From JBMZCV01 sp049613665 (GTDB lineage Bacteria; Bacteroidota; Bacteroidia; Chitinophagales; UBA2359), in assembly GCA_049613665.1 (NCBI GenBank), contig JBMZCV010000077.1, forward strand, positions 1-21,853: a DNA stretch of 21,853 bases, written 5' to 3'. The translations under genes were made by a program, and so were the position numbers. Positions 14,218 to 21,733 of the stretch are shown piece after piece. Within the stretch, counting starts at the first letter, position 1. Each line of letters opens with the position of its first letter. The notes under the pieces are model-generated. The model did no database searches. It saw only the letters and a list, made by a program, of their open reading frames with translations, and was not told where the DNA came from.

Positions 14218-16086
14218 CTAAGCTTCTGTTTCTTCTTCTGTTTCAATTTCTTTGCCCAAATAAACCAAAATATCGCCAGCCGCAACATTCATGGCATTTC
14301 TATCAAACTGAAAGACATTGATATCTTCGCCTTGCTTGATAAATACTGGCACACTTGTTTGCTCTTTATTCATCATATCAAGATATTCAAAAAAGTTATC
14401 ATCACTTTTGATTTCCACTTCATGAATATGTGGATATGTTCTAGCAATTTCACTAAATTTCAAGAAATCAAAAGCTTGGCCAAACAGTATTTTTTGCTCT
14501 GCTTCTTCCAAGTTTTCGCTATTCATTTCTTCGCTAGAAATAAAGCGAAATGAGCCGTTTTCGCCCAAAGTTGCTTCCAGATTTTCTACGGCATAAGTGT
14601 TTACATTGTGGCTTCCTGTCATTGCAAACAAATAGCCCATTTCCACCAATTCTAAATAATCGTTTAGTGTATCCGCAAAAATATCGGTTTTTATAGCCTC
14701 CAAACCCTCTTCTTTTGCTGTTTCAATATTTTGTATAGAGCTATCTAATAAAACAACATGACGCTCATGTTTTTGTAAATAATGAGCCAACAAACGTGAA
14801 CCTTGATTTGCTCCAACAATAGCAATACCATTGCTTTTTCCTAGTGTAACACCCAACATTTTGGCTACAAATCTAGCAGTTGTTGCATTGAGCATTACTG
14901 TTCCTAGCACAACCAAAAACACTAAAGGTGTTATCATTTCGGCGTATGGAATGCCTTCATTTGTTAGTTTTAGTCCAAAAACAGAAGCTATACCTGCCGC
15001 TACAATACCACGAGGGCCAACCCATGAGATAAATAATTTTTCTCTAGTATTGAGGTCAGATTTATAAGTACTTACAAAAACAGACAGTGGCCGCAATACT
15101 ATAATAATAAATCCTAACAATGCAAAACTGCTTGCATTTAGACGTTCTAGGTCGCTCCAGCTAATATTAGCCGACAAAACAATGAATAAAACCGAAATCA
15201 ACAAAATTGTTATAGACTCTTTAAAGTCCAGTATTTCATCTATATTAGGTACATTCATGTTTCCCAAAGCCAAACCCATTACCACAACGGTTAATAGTCC
15301 AGATTCGCTGACCATCAAATCTGATACCACAAAGACGCTAACGACCAAACCAAGTGTAAAAACATTTAACAAATAATGAGGAATAAGATGCCTTTTGATA
15401 AGATATACTAAGGTATAAGCACCTGCAAGTCCAAGGCTAACTCCTTCTACTAATACTTTTGCAAATTGTCCGAATGGGTCAATTGTACCATGCCCATGTC
15501 CGCTACCATGACTTGCCAAAATAAATTCAAAAACCAATACAGCCGCCAAAGCCCCAATAGGGTCAATCAAAATACCTTCCCACTTCAACAATGTTGCAAC
15601 ATTTTTGTTGAGTGGCACGTTTCGCAAAATAGGAGCGATAACTGTTGGCCCTGTAACAATAACAAGGGCAGCAAATAAAAAAGCAATTTCAAAACTTAGT
15701 CCTGTAATAAAATAAGCTGCTGTACCAGCACCAGCAAAAGTGATAGCAGCACCTATTGTGATAAGTTTTGTTACAGAAGAGCCAACTCGATGCCATTCGC
15801 TTTTTTTGAGGGTAAGTCCTCCTTCAAAAAGAATAATACCAATGGCAATAGAGACAAAAGCAAAAAGACTATCGGCAAGAAAAATACCATTGTTGCTTCC
15901 GTCATAGACAGGGTTGAGCCATTTTTCGCCCAAATAATATTCCGAGATTGGACCTGCCAATAGTCCGAAAATAATAAGGGGCACGATAGCAGGAATATTA
16001 GCACGCCAAGCCATCCATTGTGCCAAAATTCCTAAAACAAGTATACTTCCTAGTTCTAGCATAAATTTTTTTTTTGTAGGGTTCAT
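14218..16086 (-). CDS. Monovalent cation:proton antiporter with C-terminal RCK (TrkA-N) domain
   Basis: A 622-aa inner-membrane CPA-type antiporter that should exchange H+ for Na+ or K+. The first 410 residues hold about 12 hydrophobic helices, with the family segments FEGGLTLKKSEW, VTGPTVIAPILRNVPLN, LKWEGILIDPIGALAAVLVFE and WVGPRGIVAAGIASVFG. The cytoplasmic part (about 417-540) is a Rossmann RCK_N/TrkA-N domain starting GIAIVGANQGSRLLAHYL with an acidic LLDSS after the second strand, followed by a TrkA-C-like end (about 548-613), so activity is probably gated by nucleotide or ions. I use the ATG at 16086; a TTG at 16095 would add three residues but lies inside repeat R1. It ends at a good terminator. 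No other potassium-transport genes are near. Confidence 0.93.
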   Translation of the reverse strand: MNPTKKKFMLELGSILVLGILAQWMAWRANIPAIVPLIIFGLLAGPISEYYLGEKWLNPVYDGSNNGIFLADSLFAFVSIAIGIILFEGGLTLKKSEWHRVGSSVTKLITIGAAITFAGAGTAAYFITGLSFEIAFLFAALVIVTGPTVIAPILRNVPLNKNVATLLKWEGILIDPIGALAAVLVFEFILASHGSGHGHGTIDPFGQFAKVLVEGVSLGLAGAYTLVYLIKRHLIPHYLLNVFTLGLVVSVFVVSDLMVSESGLLTVVVMGLALGNMNVPNIDEILDFKESITILLISVLFIVLSANISWSDLERLNASSFALLGFIIIVLRPLSVFVSTYKSDLNTREKLFISWVGPRGIVAAGIASVFGLKLTNEGIPYAEMITPLVFLVVLGTVMLNATTARFVAKMLGVTLGKSNGIAIVGANQGSRLLAHYLQKHERHVVLLDSSIQNIETAKEEGLEAIKTDIFADTLNDYLELVEMGYLFAMTGSHNVNTYAVENLEATLGENGSFRFISSEEMNSENLEEAEQKILFGQAFDFLKFSEIARTYPHIHEVEIKSDDNFFEYLDMMNKEQTSVPVFIKQGEDINVFQFDRNAMNVAAGDILVYLGKEIETEEETEA

Positions 16087-16190
16087 AAGTGCCAAGCACT
16101 AATTAATATAGTCCGTTTGGGCAGCTAACACATTGAAATTTGGTATATTAGCTGTCACAAATCGGCAATTTATTTCTAATGTTTGACTAG
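16087..16190 (-). repeat. Dispersed repeat R1, copy C
   Basis: Read on the minus strand this aligns with copies A and B: TAGTCAAAC at the start, then GTGACAGCTAATATACC, TTCAATGTGTTAGC, and an end TTAGTGCTTGGCACTT that matches copy A almost exactly. The core inverted repeat is CAGCTAA (16122-16128) and TTAGCTG (16148-16154). The end of the repeat abuts the antiporter ATG, so the repeat supplies that gene's leader. Confidence 0.65.
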
Positions 16191-16499
16191 ACAGCGATTT
16201 TCGTTTGAGTATGTATTATCTATTTCAATTGAAAACTGCTCTTTTATAAGGATTTAAGTCATTGACACTTAAATTATTTTTTTAGAGTAAAAAAATCAAA
16301 AAGACCTTCCTTTCATACAAAAGGTTGTTAAAACTTTGATTAATATGTTGAGAGAAAGTGTAAAACGTTGATTATCAATTATTTATAAGGTATTATATTT
16401 TTTTCTTTATATTGTGTTATGTATTTTCTTATAATGATTGCTTTTTTGCAAACAAAGCTACTAAAAAAGCCAAACACCTACAACTTTTTCCTACACTAC

Positions 16500-16544
16500 A
16501 AAAAAAACAAATATCTAAAATTCGCTTCGAGTTTCAGATATTTG
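16500..16544 (-). terminator. Minus-strand intrinsic terminator in the gene-poor region
   Basis: CAAATATCT (16508-16516) and AGATATTTG (16536-16544) form a perfect 9-bp stem. On the minus strand it is directly followed by eight T (A-run at 16500-16507), a classical terminator. The nearest annotated minus-strand gene ends 540 bp upstream, so the transcript it ends is unknown. Confidence 0.6.
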
Positions 16545-16654
16545 CTTTCATTTCAAAGTTACTAATTTTCACAATAATAGCCAAAACTCTCTCCAAACAA
16601 GAAAAGCATCTAAAAACTATTTTTATTAAATACAATATTACTCAATACATAAGC

Positions 16655-16679
16655 AATTGATTTTCAATAGTAATCAATT
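16655..16679. repeat. Short inverted repeat
   Basis: AATTGATT (16655-16662) and AATCAATT (16672-16679) are exact reverse complements with a 9-nt spacer; an outer GC dinucleotide on each side extends the symmetry loosely. No role can be assigned. Confidence 0.4.
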
Positions 16680-16796
16680 CTGCTTTGCTATATATCAATT
16701 CATTAGAGTTTGTTCATAAAGAATATAGATTTATAAAATTTTGCAAAAGTGTTTTTTCGAAAAAGAATAACCATTCTCAGTTCAACAAAAAAATAC

Positions 16797-16834
16797 TTTT
16801 TAGGTAGGAAAATATATGATTTTTCACCTAAAAA
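16797..16834 (-). terminator. Hairpin, possible terminator of the lipoprotein gene
   Basis: TTTTTAGGT (16797-16805) pairs with ACCTAAAAA (16826-16834), and after a 2-nt bulge GAAAA (16808-16812) pairs with TTTTC (16821-16825). On the minus strand a T-rich stretch (GTATTTTTTTG) follows. It lies about 250 bp beyond the lipoprotein stop codon. Confidence 0.5.
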
Positions 16835-16862
16835 ATTTACAAATATTATCTAAAGATTTGAG

Positions 16863-16960
16863 AAATAGCATGATGAATTTGTTTTAGAGTAACTATTTAC
16901 ATTACCAACAATTTTGGCTAAAACATAAGTAAATTTGTATAGCAAAATAGCATGATGAAT
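16863..16960 (+). repeat. 16-bp direct repeat pair
   Basis: AAATAGCATGATGAAT occurs at 16863-16878 and again at 16945-16960, exact copies 82 bp apart. Two copies are too few for an array; they may mark the flanks of an old insertion or deletion. Confidence 0.6.
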
Positions 16961-17086
16961 AGTTGAGTTACACAATAATTCGTCTTGGAGTGGCTCAAGG
17001 CATAGTTTAGGCGTGGAATAGAACGAAATTAAGTAGTTGGCAAGTGGTAGGCACAACGATATGTCCTGTTATTTTTGTTTAGATGC

Positions 17087-17767
17087 TTAGTTTTCATACA
17101 TTACAAAACTATCATTTTTCCAAAAAAGCTTTAATTTTTGCTCTATTGTGGTTAAATTATCCTCCAAATCATAAAGCATTGGCGTATGGTCAATTGAAAG
17201 TTCAAGAAAATCATTATCAGGAGAACAGTAAATGGTAAGTTCAATTGGAGTGGGCAACAACGCCTTAGTCTTAGCATCTATTTTCGTCACAAAATCCTCA
17301 AGTCTCAATTTCGGAAATATTTTTTTTGTTACATTACGAAATGCAGCATTTTTATAATGAAATAAGTTTAGTTTTGAATACTCGCAGCACATATCACTTA
17401 TTGTAATATTGACTCCGACTACTATTGACTTATCTTCTCGCTCCCACGTTTTCAAGGAGACAGCGATTCCTTCATCGTTTGCAAATGATGTAAACTTCAA
17501 AAAACTATTACTTGATTGAGAAGTATCTATTAGAAAATTTGAAGATAAAGCTACTGCCCGTTCTCCAGTAGTCGATTCCAATATTATTTGTCGTTCTTTG
17601 CTTGAGATTATCTGTTGAATTTCATTAATATAAAATGCCTCTTTTGGCAATAATAAAAAAAGTTCGTCTATTGATAATGCTTTTGTAGTTTCAAGACTGG
17701 TTTTCTTTACAACATTTAAAGTGCAGGAAATAAAGAAAATACAGATAAAAAAATAAAAAAATCGCAT
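17087..17767 (-). CDS. Lipoprotein of unknown function
   Basis: A 226-aa protein I do not recognise. The N-terminus is a lipoprotein signal peptide: an arginine, an aromatic-rich hydrophobic stretch (FFYFFICIFFISC) and the lipidated cysteine at residue 15. The mature part alternates helices (SIDELFLLL, INEIQQIISS) and strands (SIVVGVNITISDM, PIELTIYCSP, NDFLELSIDH) and ends LKLFWKNDSFVMYEN, consistent with a compact envelope-anchored alpha+beta domain. It starts only 5 bp after the stop codon of a truncated reading frame (17773-17928), so it was probably once the downstream partner of that gene in an operon. An intact frame of this length with a proper signal peptide argues for a real gene. 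Confidence 0.75.
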   Translation of the reverse strand: MRFFYFFICIFFISCTLNVVKKTSLETTKALSIDELFLLLPKEAFYINEIQQIISSKERQIILESTTGERAVALSSNFLIDTSQSSNSFLKFTSFANDEGIAVSLKTWEREDKSIVVGVNITISDMCCEYSKLNLFHYKNAAFRNVTKKIFPKLRLEDFVTKIDAKTKALLPTPIELTIYCSPDNDFLELSIDHTPMLYDLEDNLTTIEQKLKLFWKNDSFVMYEN

Positions 17768-17772
17768 ACAGT

Positions 17773-17928
17773 TTATTTTCTAGGATATAGAACTATATAA
17801 TTGACAATTTTTGATGTGCTATCATTCAACATATCAAAACTAATTGCTGTAGAATTTCCTCGATTTTCTTTATCTCCTAGATTTTGAGCGGCATTTGCTG
17901 AAAAATCACATTTGGCATAATCGGTTTC
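17773..17928 (-). pseudogene. C-terminal remnant of a gene upstream of the lipoprotein
   Basis: On the minus strand, 51 codons are open from GAA at 17928 to TAA at 17773 (start ETDYAKCDFSANAAQNLGDK, end SKIVNYIVLYPRK). A stop codon lies directly before the frame and there is no usable start codon until M33. The composition is protein-like, and the end is 5 bp from the lipoprotein ATG, typical operon spacing. The left-over is also only about 30 bp from the stop of the hotdog-fold gene. I infer that a deletion removed the 5' part of this gene. The family is not recognised, and a chance frame cannot be fully excluded. Confidence 0.5.
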
Positions 17929-17959
17929 TTAGCACTATCAAAAATTGAGCAATTTGTTT

Positions 17960-18493
17960 CTAGCCTTTATTTTTACGCTTTTTCAAAGACCATGTTACAT
18001 AAAAACGAGCAACTTCTTCGCCAGCCTTGTTGCGGCCAATAGAAGTTGCTTTCACTTGCACCGCTTCGCCTGTTTGCATGGTTTTGGCTACGGCATCGAA
18101 AAAAAGCTGTCCATCTGTGCAAGTAAAAATGGTAAGGTCTGTTGCTTTTTTAGTAAATTCTGCTTGAATATTGACCACTAAAATAGCAATAGGATAATCG
18201 CTATTGTCGATAGCCATCAGACCAAGTACACCTGTTGCCATTTCGCCAGCCATGCTCAAGGCCGCAAAATAAGTAGAGCGAAAAGGGTTTTGATTGAGCC
18301 AACCATAAGGAATTGAAGTTTGGGCAGCTTGCGGTGTGATGCTCACAATTTTTGTACGAGCAATGAAAGCTAGTGGCAATTTTGCTAACAAATAGAGTCT
18401 AAACAAAAAAGGATTGCTTAGGCGTTTAATAAATTTTTCGATACGAGAATTGGCTACTTGTTTTTGTGGTAAATTAACGCTTGTCGTATTCAT
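17960..18493 (-). CDS. DUF4442 hotdog-fold (thioesterase-like) protein
   Basis: A 177-aa cytoplasmic protein of the DUF4442 group, which has the hotdog fold of PaaI/YiiD-type acyl-CoA thioesterases. Visible features are the conserved opening helix (NPFLFRLYLLAKLPLAFIA), a RTKIVSITPQAAQTSIPY strand, NQNPFRSTYFAALSMAGEMATGVLGL, which is the central hotdog helix segment, and VVNIQAEFTKKATDLTIFTC with later strands (AVQVKATSIGR, VARFYVTWSLKKR). The frame is open 42 codons further upstream, but those residues are unlike the family and include no conserved feature; the ATG at 18493 is the natural start. Acyl substrate unknown. The upstream oxidoreductase gene is on the same strand, separated by repeat R2. 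Confidence 0.85.
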   Translation of the reverse strand: MNTTSVNLPQKQVANSRIEKFIKRLSNPFLFRLYLLAKLPLAFIARTKIVSITPQAAQTSIPYGWLNQNPFRSTYFAALSMAGEMATGVLGLMAIDNSDYPIAILVVNIQAEFTKKATDLTIFTCTDGQLFFDAVAKTMQTGEAVQVKATSIGRNKAGEEVARFYVTWSLKKRKNKG

Positions 18494-18585
18494 ATTTTTG
18501 TTTTGTTTGCGGTAAAAAAAAATTATATCAAAGAAATTCTTTTGCGTTTTTGTATATTTTTTAGAAAATATAAGTGAAGTAATAT

Positions 18586-18766
18586 CAATGGTTCGGACAT
18601 TTGTACATTTTTTTATCAAAGGTTTAAATATACTATTTTTTTTAGGCTAAGGCGGCCAATATTTGCAAATTTAATGACCTTGTGAACTGAAAAACAGTAT
18701 GTTTCCCTTGCCAAAAGGTGTTTTTTATTCAACTGAAAATTGTTATAAAAAATGTCCGAACCATTG
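18586..18766. mobile_element. MITE-like element R2, copy 1
   Basis: A 181-bp non-coding element with 17-bp perfect terminal inverted repeats: CAATGGTTCGGACATTT (18586-18602) and AAATGTCCGAACCATTG (18750-18766). Inside, arms partly complement each other (AAATATACTATTTTT near 18624 and AAAAACAGTATGTTT near 18690), so the whole can fold into a long imperfect hairpin. About 115 bp from the left end recur at 21734-21853 in the same orientation. No transposase is encoded. It lies between the oxidoreductase and hotdog genes. I cannot define a target duplication, because the flanking CAATG/CATTG is inverted, not direct. Confidence 0.75.
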
Positions 18767-18811
18767 AAGATAGAAGACACTTTAAAAGCATTTTCTACCT
18801 CGTCAGAGAAT

Positions 18812-20443
18812 TTAAGCATTAACTTTCTCCTCATAAGCCTTTCTAATTTTGCTCGACATATCTTTTTTCAAAATTGCTGAAGCCGTAATCATGCCAGCCG
18901 CCAAAGCACCGCCAATACCTGCACTCACTACATCTTGTCCTGTCAAATATAATTGTTTGATAGGTGTATGCACTCGCAAAAAACGTTGTTCATAGCGGCT
19001 AGGTGTATGGTCTATTCCATAAACTTCGCCTTTTTCGTAGTTGCAAAAATGTCGGGTCGAAAGTGGTGTCGAAAGCTCATAATAATCAATTTTGCCTCTC
19101 AACTGTGGCAGATAATCATATAGTTTTTCCAACAAACGCTGTGCAAGTTGTTCTTTAAAATTTTCATAATCTGTGCCACGTTTTTTCCAACGTTCATTTT
19201 CCCATTTCGAAAACCACTCATAAGGTGCAAGCGTAATAATATCAATAGTGCTTTTGTTTGGATAGCGTTTCGACCAACTTGGGTCTTTTGCAGCAGGAAA
19301 TGAAACATAAACGACAGGAAAATCATTATTTTCTGGGTCATTTAAATAGTTGACTAAATTTTCATCGTGATTATAGCTATTTTCTGGGTAAATCCAATAA
19401 TTTGGCTTTTGCAATCCCAATTCTTCTACCGTATATTTCAAACCAATATACAAACCCAGATGCGAAACAGATGGCTTTACTTGATTCAACTGCTTTTGCA
19501 AACCATGTTTATGTTGTATTTCTTTATGTAACAAGTGTTTGTAAGTATTGATAATACCAGCAGCACTGATAACCATAGGAGCAAAAATTTCATGGCCATC
19601 TTGCATTTTTACGCCAATAGCTTTATTAGATTTGACTATAATTTGAGCAACTTTAGCATTAGTCAAAACAACTCCACCACTTTTCGCAATTACATCAGCC
19701 GTTAGTTCAGCAATTTGTCCGCAGCCACCATCAGGAAAGCTTGCACCATTCATATAGTGTTTGACAAGCATAGCATGCATCGCAAAGCTGCTTTGCGATG
19801 GAGTCAAGCCATAATCGCCATATTGGCCTGTCAAAACGCCAATTAGTTTGGGATTATCTGTCAATTCTTGCAAAACTTCTAAGGTTGTTTTACGGCTATA
19901 ATTCATCATTTTTTTTCGCATCATGCCACCTGTCAGTTTTGCAACTGTTATGGGCAAGGCTTTTTCTGCAAAAAACAAACGCCCAGCACGTTGAGCCTCA
20001 TAAATAAGTGCTACATATTTATCTATTGCTTCTTGGTCTTTTGCATCTGGAAAATAAGTTTTGAGATGAGCCTTAAAATTTTCTTTTCCTTTTCGAAATT
20101 CATATTTTTCTTTTCCAAAAAAGATATTATCATACACCTCGCCCATTTCTGCCCACTTCAATTTATTATCCGTGATATAGTCAAACAAACGTCTCAATTC
20201 GGTATGTGGACGATGTACTTCGCCGATGTAATGTATGCCTACATCCCATTCATAGCCTCTTCGCTTAAAAACATGTGTGTAGCCTCCTGCTGTATAATGT
20301 TGTTCTAAAACCAAGACTTTTTTGCCTGCTTCTTTGGCCAAAATAGCAGCAGCACTTAATCCACCAATGCCCGAACCAATGACAATAGCGTCATATTTTT
20401 CTGTAAATTGAAATCGTTTATAGGATTGAATAGCCTTATTCAT
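18812..20443 (-). CDS. FAD-dependent RetSat/CrtISO-type oxidoreductase
   Basis: A 543-aa NAD(P)/FAD-dependent oxidoreductase of the phytoene desaturase superfamily, nearest in pattern to all-trans-retinol 13,14-reductase and carotenoid isomerase. The N-terminal dinucleotide-binding motif is IVIGSGIGGLSAAAILAKEAG (G23, G25, G28) ending in the acidic VLEQH; the next family block is GGYTHVFKRRGYEWDVGIHYIG. The C-terminal FAD contact is LTGQDVVSAGIGGALAAGM. The mid-region (DGGCGQIAELTADVI, and the NAKVAQIIV strand) matches the family layout. The substrate is uncertain: carotenoid, retinoid or another polyene lipid; no crt genes are nearby. It begins 161 bp from the tRNA gene, on the same strand. 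Confidence 0.9.
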   Translation of the reverse strand: MNKAIQSYKRFQFTEKYDAIVIGSGIGGLSAAAILAKEAGKKVLVLEQHYTAGGYTHVFKRRGYEWDVGIHYIGEVHRPHTELRRLFDYITDNKLKWAEMGEVYDNIFFGKEKYEFRKGKENFKAHLKTYFPDAKDQEAIDKYVALIYEAQRAGRLFFAEKALPITVAKLTGGMMRKKMMNYSRKTTLEVLQELTDNPKLIGVLTGQYGDYGLTPSQSSFAMHAMLVKHYMNGASFPDGGCGQIAELTADVIAKSGGVVLTNAKVAQIIVKSNKAIGVKMQDGHEIFAPMVISAAGIINTYKHLLHKEIQHKHGLQKQLNQVKPSVSHLGLYIGLKYTVEELGLQKPNYWIYPENSYNHDENLVNYLNDPENNDFPVVYVSFPAAKDPSWSKRYPNKSTIDIITLAPYEWFSKWENERWKKRGTDYENFKEQLAQRLLEKLYDYLPQLRGKIDYYELSTPLSTRHFCNYEKGEVYGIDHTPSRYEQRFLRVHTPIKQLYLTGQDVVSAGIGGALAAGMITASAILKKDMSSKIRKAYEEKVNA

Positions 20444-20560
20444 AAGATTTTTAAATTAAAATAGAAAGTGCAAGAAAACGGAAAGATAGTGATATTTTGA
20501 GGGAAACGCAAATATTGGGTTAGGTATGTAGTATTGAGTATGAAGTTTGCACAGAAAACG

Positions 20561-20600
20561 AAAAGCTGCATTACAACAGAATTATTGCAATACAGCTTTT
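20561..20600 (-). terminator. Terminator of tRNA-Val
   Basis: AAAAGCTGCATTACAA (20561-20576) and TTGCAATACAGCTTTT (20585-20600) pair with two mismatches that can be G-U in RNA, around an 8-nt loop. It lies 4 bp beyond the tRNA 3' end on the minus strand, and the stem itself ends in T-run GCTTTT. Confidence 0.75.
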
Positions 20601-20604
20601 GAAG

Positions 20605-20679
20605 TGAGTCATACTGGATTCGAACCAGTGACCTCTGCCCTGTCAAGGCAGCGCTCTAAACCAACTGAGCTAATGACTC
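20605..20679 (-). tRNA. tRNA-Val (GAC anticodon)
   Basis: On the minus strand the acceptor arm GAGTCAT pairs with ATGACTC, the D-arm is GCTC...GAGC, the anticodon stem CTGCC/GGCAG encloses the loop TTGACAG with anticodon GAC (reads GUC, valine), and the T-arm is ACTGG-TTCGAAT-CCAGT. The discriminator base is A. The CCA end is not encoded. All stems are perfect. Confidence 0.97.
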
Positions 20680-20699
20680 TTTTTTAAATTGAAAGTGTG

Positions 20700-20707
20700 C
20701 AAAGTTA
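20700..20707 (-). promoter_or_regulatory. Candidate -7 promoter box of the tRNA gene
   Basis: On the minus strand the bases read TAACTTTG, an exact TAnnTTTG match, placing transcription start near 20693, about 14 nt before the tRNA. A TTG lies 24 bp further upstream, slightly beyond the usual spacing. Confidence 0.5.
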
Positions 20708-20779
20708 ATATTTTTTTTTGTTTTTTGCTTGCAATAAGCTTTTTTTATAAAAAAATTTGCAACCACTTTCTAAATCTTC

Positions 20780-21700
20780 TTATTCGTTTATTTTCCAAAC
20801 CATAATCTTTCGGTCGTCGCTGGCAGAAATGAGATATTCCTTATAGTTTAGCCACAGCAATTTGTTTACAGAATTGAGATGAGCTTCCATCTCAATTTTA
20901 GTATTATCAATGACTTTGAGCAAATCGAAATTGGCACTATTCCATATTTTTATCGTTTTATCACGACTGCTCGTCGCCAAATATTTTTTATTAGGGCTAA
21001 AAGCCAAACTATTTATCGTAAAGTTGTGGGCAGGCAAAGATTGTTGCCATTTTAAGTTTTCATTTTCTATTTGCCACACACTCAAATGAGCATCACGAGA
21101 GCCAGCTATCAACTGCATTTTTTCGTGATGATATTGCAGGGCGAAAACCGAATTTTTATGCTTTTGTTGATGTCTTGTAAGCCTATGATTTTGCGTATGT
21201 AAGCTATAAATGTGTCCATCGCTACATGCTATAAAAAGCACTTTTTTCGATTGATTGAAAGCAAGACTTCTAATGCTTTTGTCGCTAACTTTTATACTTT
21301 TACAATGTTTTTTATCTATCAGACTTACCATATGTATTTGTCCATCGCCACAAGCTATAAAAATTTCTTTTTCCTTTTGCTTAATATCAAAAATTGAAGC
21401 CGAAAATTGCAAGCTAGGTGTTATCACTTCTTGTTTTACCAAATCAATAAAATACAAAATACCTTGCATAGTGCCTACAGCCAACATTTTTTCTTTTTGC
21501 AACAAGCATATCGAAAAAATATTAGAGGGTATTTGTGCAATTAATTTACCTTCTTGTTCGGTAGCATCTAAATTCCATTTGACAAGCCAACCACGGCCAT
21601 CGCCGCTAAAAAAACAATTTGTTTCCAATGCTTTTTCGAGTGCAAAAATAGAAGCCGTATGCCCTGTTAAAAGCTTTTTTCTTTCAATTGTTATTTTCAT
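20780..21700 (-). CDS. Seven-repeat WD40 beta-propeller protein
   Basis: A 306-aa protein made almost wholly of WD40 repeats. Seven units can be traced, starting near residues 13, 56, 98, 138, 183, 224 and 271; good repeats include AHNFTINSLAFSPNKKYLAT followed by SSRDKTIKIW, and SVNKLLWLNYKEYLIS followed by ASDDRKIMVW. The first and last repeats end in WLVKW and IMVWKI, so the propeller can close on itself as a single seven-blade ring. There is no signal peptide or membrane segment, so it should be cytoplasmic, probably a protein-binding scaffold. Partner unknown; no kinase or protease is fused or adjacent. The upstream region contains R2 copy 2 starting about 34 bp before the ATG. Confidence 0.93.
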   Translation of the reverse strand: MKITIERKKLLTGHTASIFALEKALETNCFFSGDGRGWLVKWNLDATEQEGKLIAQIPSNIFSICLLQKEKMLAVGTMQGILYFIDLVKQEVITPSLQFSASIFDIKQKEKEIFIACGDGQIHMVSLIDKKHCKSIKVSDKSIRSLAFNQSKKVLFIACSDGHIYSLHTQNHRLTRHQQKHKNSVFALQYHHEKMQLIAGSRDAHLSVWQIENENLKWQQSLPAHNFTINSLAFSPNKKYLATSSRDKTIKIWNSANFDLLKVIDNTKIEMEAHLNSVNKLLWLNYKEYLISASDDRKIMVWKINE

Positions 21701-21733
21701 AAAAAAATTCTTAAAATTTTATATTTCACAACA

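Larger units (their letters stand above)
16191..17086. other. Gene-poor region of about 0.9 kb with hairpins and a direct repeat
   Basis: No convincing coding sequence on either strand; open frames here are short, AT-biased and without family features. It holds three hairpins (16508-16544, 16655-16679, 16797-16834) and a 16-bp direct repeat (16863-16878 and 16945-16960). A slightly GC-richer stretch at about 16975-17060 contains short nested complementary segments. Two of the hairpins look like terminators for transcripts running on the minus strand. The region may be a decayed locus or hold an unannotated small RNA. Confidence 0.5.

Noticed and set aside
16412..16660. 82-codon open frame on the plus strand
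   Set aside because: Composition is lysine, phenylalanine and isoleucine driven by AT-rich DNA, it spans a minus-strand terminator hairpin, and it shows no family feature.
16850..17056. 68-codon minus-strand frame, possibly a gene fragment
   Set aside because: No signal, motif or recognisable family, and it contains both copies of the 16-bp direct repeat; kept only as part of the unexplained region.
18494..18619. 42-residue N-terminal extension of the hotdog protein
   Set aside because: The extension runs into the R2 terminal repeat and is unlike the family; the ATG at 18493 gives a normal N-terminus.
18616..18834. 72-codon open frame on the minus strand
   Set aside because: It lies mostly inside the non-coding R2 element and overlaps the oxidoreductase end; R2 copy 2 does not preserve the frame.
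20605..20679. tRNA-Asp reading of the tRNA
   Set aside because: The loop is TTGACAG, so the anticodon is GAC (valine, codon GUC); aspartate would need GTC.
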